NCBI GenBank assembly: GCA_016875695.1
Contig: VGPB01000111.1
Location: forward strand, 1 to 6,532
Reading direction: 5' to 3'
DNA: 6,532 nt
From: Chloroflexota bacterium
GTDB taxonomy: Bacteria > Chloroflexota > Dehalococcoidia > UBA2979
Program-made: the position numbers and the translations under genes
Shown here: in pieces, positions 5,066 to 6,532 of the stretch
How positions within the stretch are numbered: position 1 is the stretch's first letter
Layout of the letters: the number at the start of each line of letters is the position of its first letter
Notes under the pieces: model-generated
What the model was told of the DNA's origin: nothing
What the model saw: the letters and a program-made list of their open reading frames with translations, nothing else
The model's database searches: none

Positions 5066-6091
5066 GCGGCGCTGCGCACGCGCAGTGGGCTGCGGCGACA
5101 CGTCCACGTCCGCACGCAGCAGGTCGCGCGGGCGCAGTTGCAGCGTCCACATCGCGAGCGCGCCGCTGAGGCCGATCCACGCGACCAGCAGCACGTGGGA
5201 GCCGAGTGCATAGCTCGACGCGACGGCGCGATCGACGCCGATCAGTGAGAGCGTCTCGGTGACGGCGACCTCGTAGGGTCCGATGCCCCAGGGCGTGATG
5301 GGCACGGCGACGATGAGGTTGACGGCGACGGTCACGAACAGCGCCTCGGCGAGCGAGAGGTGCACGTCGAAGGCCTGCGCCATCATCCAGTACATCACCA
5401 CCTCGACGAGCCAGGCGGCGACGGAGAGGCCGACCGCGACGGCAAGGTCGCGACGCATGGCCAGGACGGCCATGCCGTCCAACGCCTCGTTGACCACGCG
5501 CGCGACCCGGTCGCCGTAGCCGCTGGGCAGGCGGAGCAGCCGGCGCACGCGCTCGATATCTCAGCGCCAGCCGGTGCGCGCCGCCCCCGCGCTGGCGGCG
5601 AACAGCACGAGCACGCCGGCCGCGACGGCGAAGAGCGGCAGCTGGACCTGGCGCGACAGGTCCAGAAACAGCAGGCCGACGGCGAGCAGCAGCACGAACG
5701 CGACACGGTCCAGGAGCGACTCGACGAGCAGCACCGTCGCAGCGAGCTCGGCGCGGGGCAGCCCGAAGCGCCGACTCGGCAGCTCGATGCGGAGCAGGTC
5801 GCCGGCGCGGAAGGGACTGAGCGCGTTGACGAGGTTGGAGACGAGGAGCAGGCCAAACAGCGGCCGCCAGGCGAACCAGCGGCGGCGCAGCATATGGCGC
5901 CAGCGCTGCGCGTGGAGCGCTTTCGACGCGGTGAAGAGCAACAGACCAGGCAACGCCCACCACAGTTCAACGCGTGGCAGGCCGCGGAACGCGGAGCCGA
6001 GGTCGACACGCCAGACGAGCACGCCGAACGCGATCGCGCCGAAGAGCAGTTGCAGCGCGGCCGTGCCCGGCCGAATCCCGAGGCCGCGCAT
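5051..6091 (-). pseudogene. Lysylphosphatidylglycerol synthase TM region / flippase-like membrane protein (PF03706) with one internal TGA
   Basis: One - strand frame from ATG 6091 to the stop at 5051 encodes about 346 positions, the normal size for this family, interrupted only by TGA 5563-5561 at position 177. The N-terminal half carries the family signature NLVNALSPFRAGDLLRIEL followed by LLVESLLDRVAF. The C-terminal half carries VPITPWGIGPYEVAVTETL and the closing hydrophobic helices. Six or more membrane helices are evident. Relatives transfer or flip lipid-linked groups, and the stand-alone TM form is often of unknown substrate. The start at 6091 is chosen over ATG 6097 because GGAGG (6098-6102) abuts the latter but is six bases from the former. 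Around the break the text is ARTGWR-TGA-DIERVRRLL. The codon could have been CGA or TGG. It may be a nonsense mutation, a sequence error, or less likely two separate proteins. Confidence 0.75.
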
Positions 6092-6109
6092 CGCCATCCT
6101 CCGCTACCC

Positions 6110-6134
6110 AGCATAACGCGGCGCCCGTACGGGC
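6110..6134 (-). promoter_or_regulatory. Possible promoter and palindromic operator before the flippase-like gene
   Basis: On the - strand TATGCT (6115-6110) lies about 20 bases before the chosen start and could be a -10 element. No convincing -35 is seen. Just upstream is the perfect 12-base palindrome GCCCGTACGGGC (6123-6134), where a repressor or activator could bind. The 76-base gap to the receiver-like gene would fit either an internal promoter or simple operon readthrough. Confidence 0.25.
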
Positions 6135-6167
6135 TCCGCGGGGCGAGCGGGCGCGGGCAAAGCCGCG

Positions 6168-6506
6168 CTAGCGTGCGCGCGCGCTGGCCAGCGCGTGCAG
6201 GTGCGGCATGAGCGCCGCGACCGTGGCCGAGGCGTAACCCGGCGTCGCGGCTGGCGCGGATTCGCCGACGACCAGCACCTCGACATCCGGCGCGAGCGCG
6301 CGGAGCTCGGCGGCGGCGGTGATGCAGGCCTCGGCGCCCAGGGCGGCGTCGAGGACGACCGCGTCGAGCGTGGCGGCGGCGCGGCGCGCGACGGCGAGCG
6401 CGCGCTCCGGTGCGATGGTGGCGATCGTGGCGTGCCCCGCGTTGCGCAGCGAGCGCGAGACGGCCTCGACGGCGCGCGGGTCGGGGGTGCACACCACGAC
6501 GAGCAT
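6168..6506 (-). CDS. Stand-alone receiver-like (degenerate response regulator) protein
   Basis: A 112-residue protein with the alternating beta-alpha layout of a CheY-like receiver: strand LVVVCTPDP (2-10), helix to about 24, strand, helix, then LDAVVLDAALG (47-57) with Asp53 at the phosphoacceptor position, helix ITAAAELRALAPDV, strand EVLVVGES (76-83) and a final helix. The acidic pair at the end of strand one is reduced to a single Asp9 (TPDP), and the conserved Lys near the end of strand five is missing, so phosphorylation is doubtful. There is no output domain. The start ATG 6506 follows GGGCGGG four bases upstream. It is likely co-oriented and possibly co-transcribed with the flippase-like gene 76 bases downstream. 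Its role is unknown. The assignment rests on pattern, not on a search. Confidence 0.6.
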   Translation of the reverse strand: MLVVVCTPDPRAVEAVSRSLRNAGHATIATIAPERALAVARRAAATLDAVVLDAALGAEACITAAAELRALAPDVEVLVVGESAPAATPGYASATVAALMPHLHALASARAR

Positions 6507-6532
6507 GACCCGCCCAGCGTGCGCGATTGGCG

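Noticed and set aside
4501..5169. 222-codon open frame on the + strand
   Set aside because: It has low-complexity, charged composition and runs across two better-supported remnants in other frames. No family pattern is visible.
1..6532. CRISPR arrays, tRNA or rRNA genes, toxin-antitoxin pairs
   Set aside because: No regularly spaced repeats, cloverleaf or rRNA-like sequence, and no recognisable toxin or antitoxin pair were seen.

Overview
This is a very GC-rich (roughly 70% or more), gene-dense bacterial window. Three features suggest a Chloroflexota (Dehalococcoidia-like) genome or metagenome bin: the secreted two-domain protein with a CPDRPY segment, the CCCTCACCCCCGGCCCC-type intergenic repeat, and a T-box-like leader. 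This taxonomic guess is inference from remembered families. No marker gene is present.

Left part (1-2476, + strand): the last 19 codons of a probable transposase, then about 270 bases of leader with T-box riboswitch features, then a complete PLP-dependent aminotransferase with a GTG start. A REP-like palindromic repeat follows, then a small secreted protein whose signal peptide and mature part lie in different frames. A perfect 12-bp hairpin closes this block against the convergent gene.

Middle (2424-3818, - strand): one MFS exporter of the DHA3 / MFS_3 type.

Right-middle (about 3850-5065): a debris-rich stretch. It holds a small histidine-kinase-dimerization-like protein lacking the phosphoacceptor His, a good intrinsic terminator, about 260 bases of structured non-coding sequence with competing hairpins, a zinc-finger (zf-HC2-like) remnant on the - strand and the C-terminal part of a prepilin peptidase on the + strand.

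Right end (5051-6506, - strand): a small degenerate receiver-domain protein followed by a lysylphosphatidylglycerol-synthase-type membrane protein (flippase-like, PF03706). The membrane protein is continuous in one frame except for a single internal TGA.

No coherent new multi-gene system is visible. The best leads are the aminotransferase leader, the two in-frame TGA codons (one exactly where a zinc-ligand Cys is expected), the structured RNA upstream of the prepilin-peptidase remnant, and a cluster of apparent single-base frame breaks. Those breaks mean either gene decay or an uncorrected assembly. That question should be settled before any exotic explanation is entertained.
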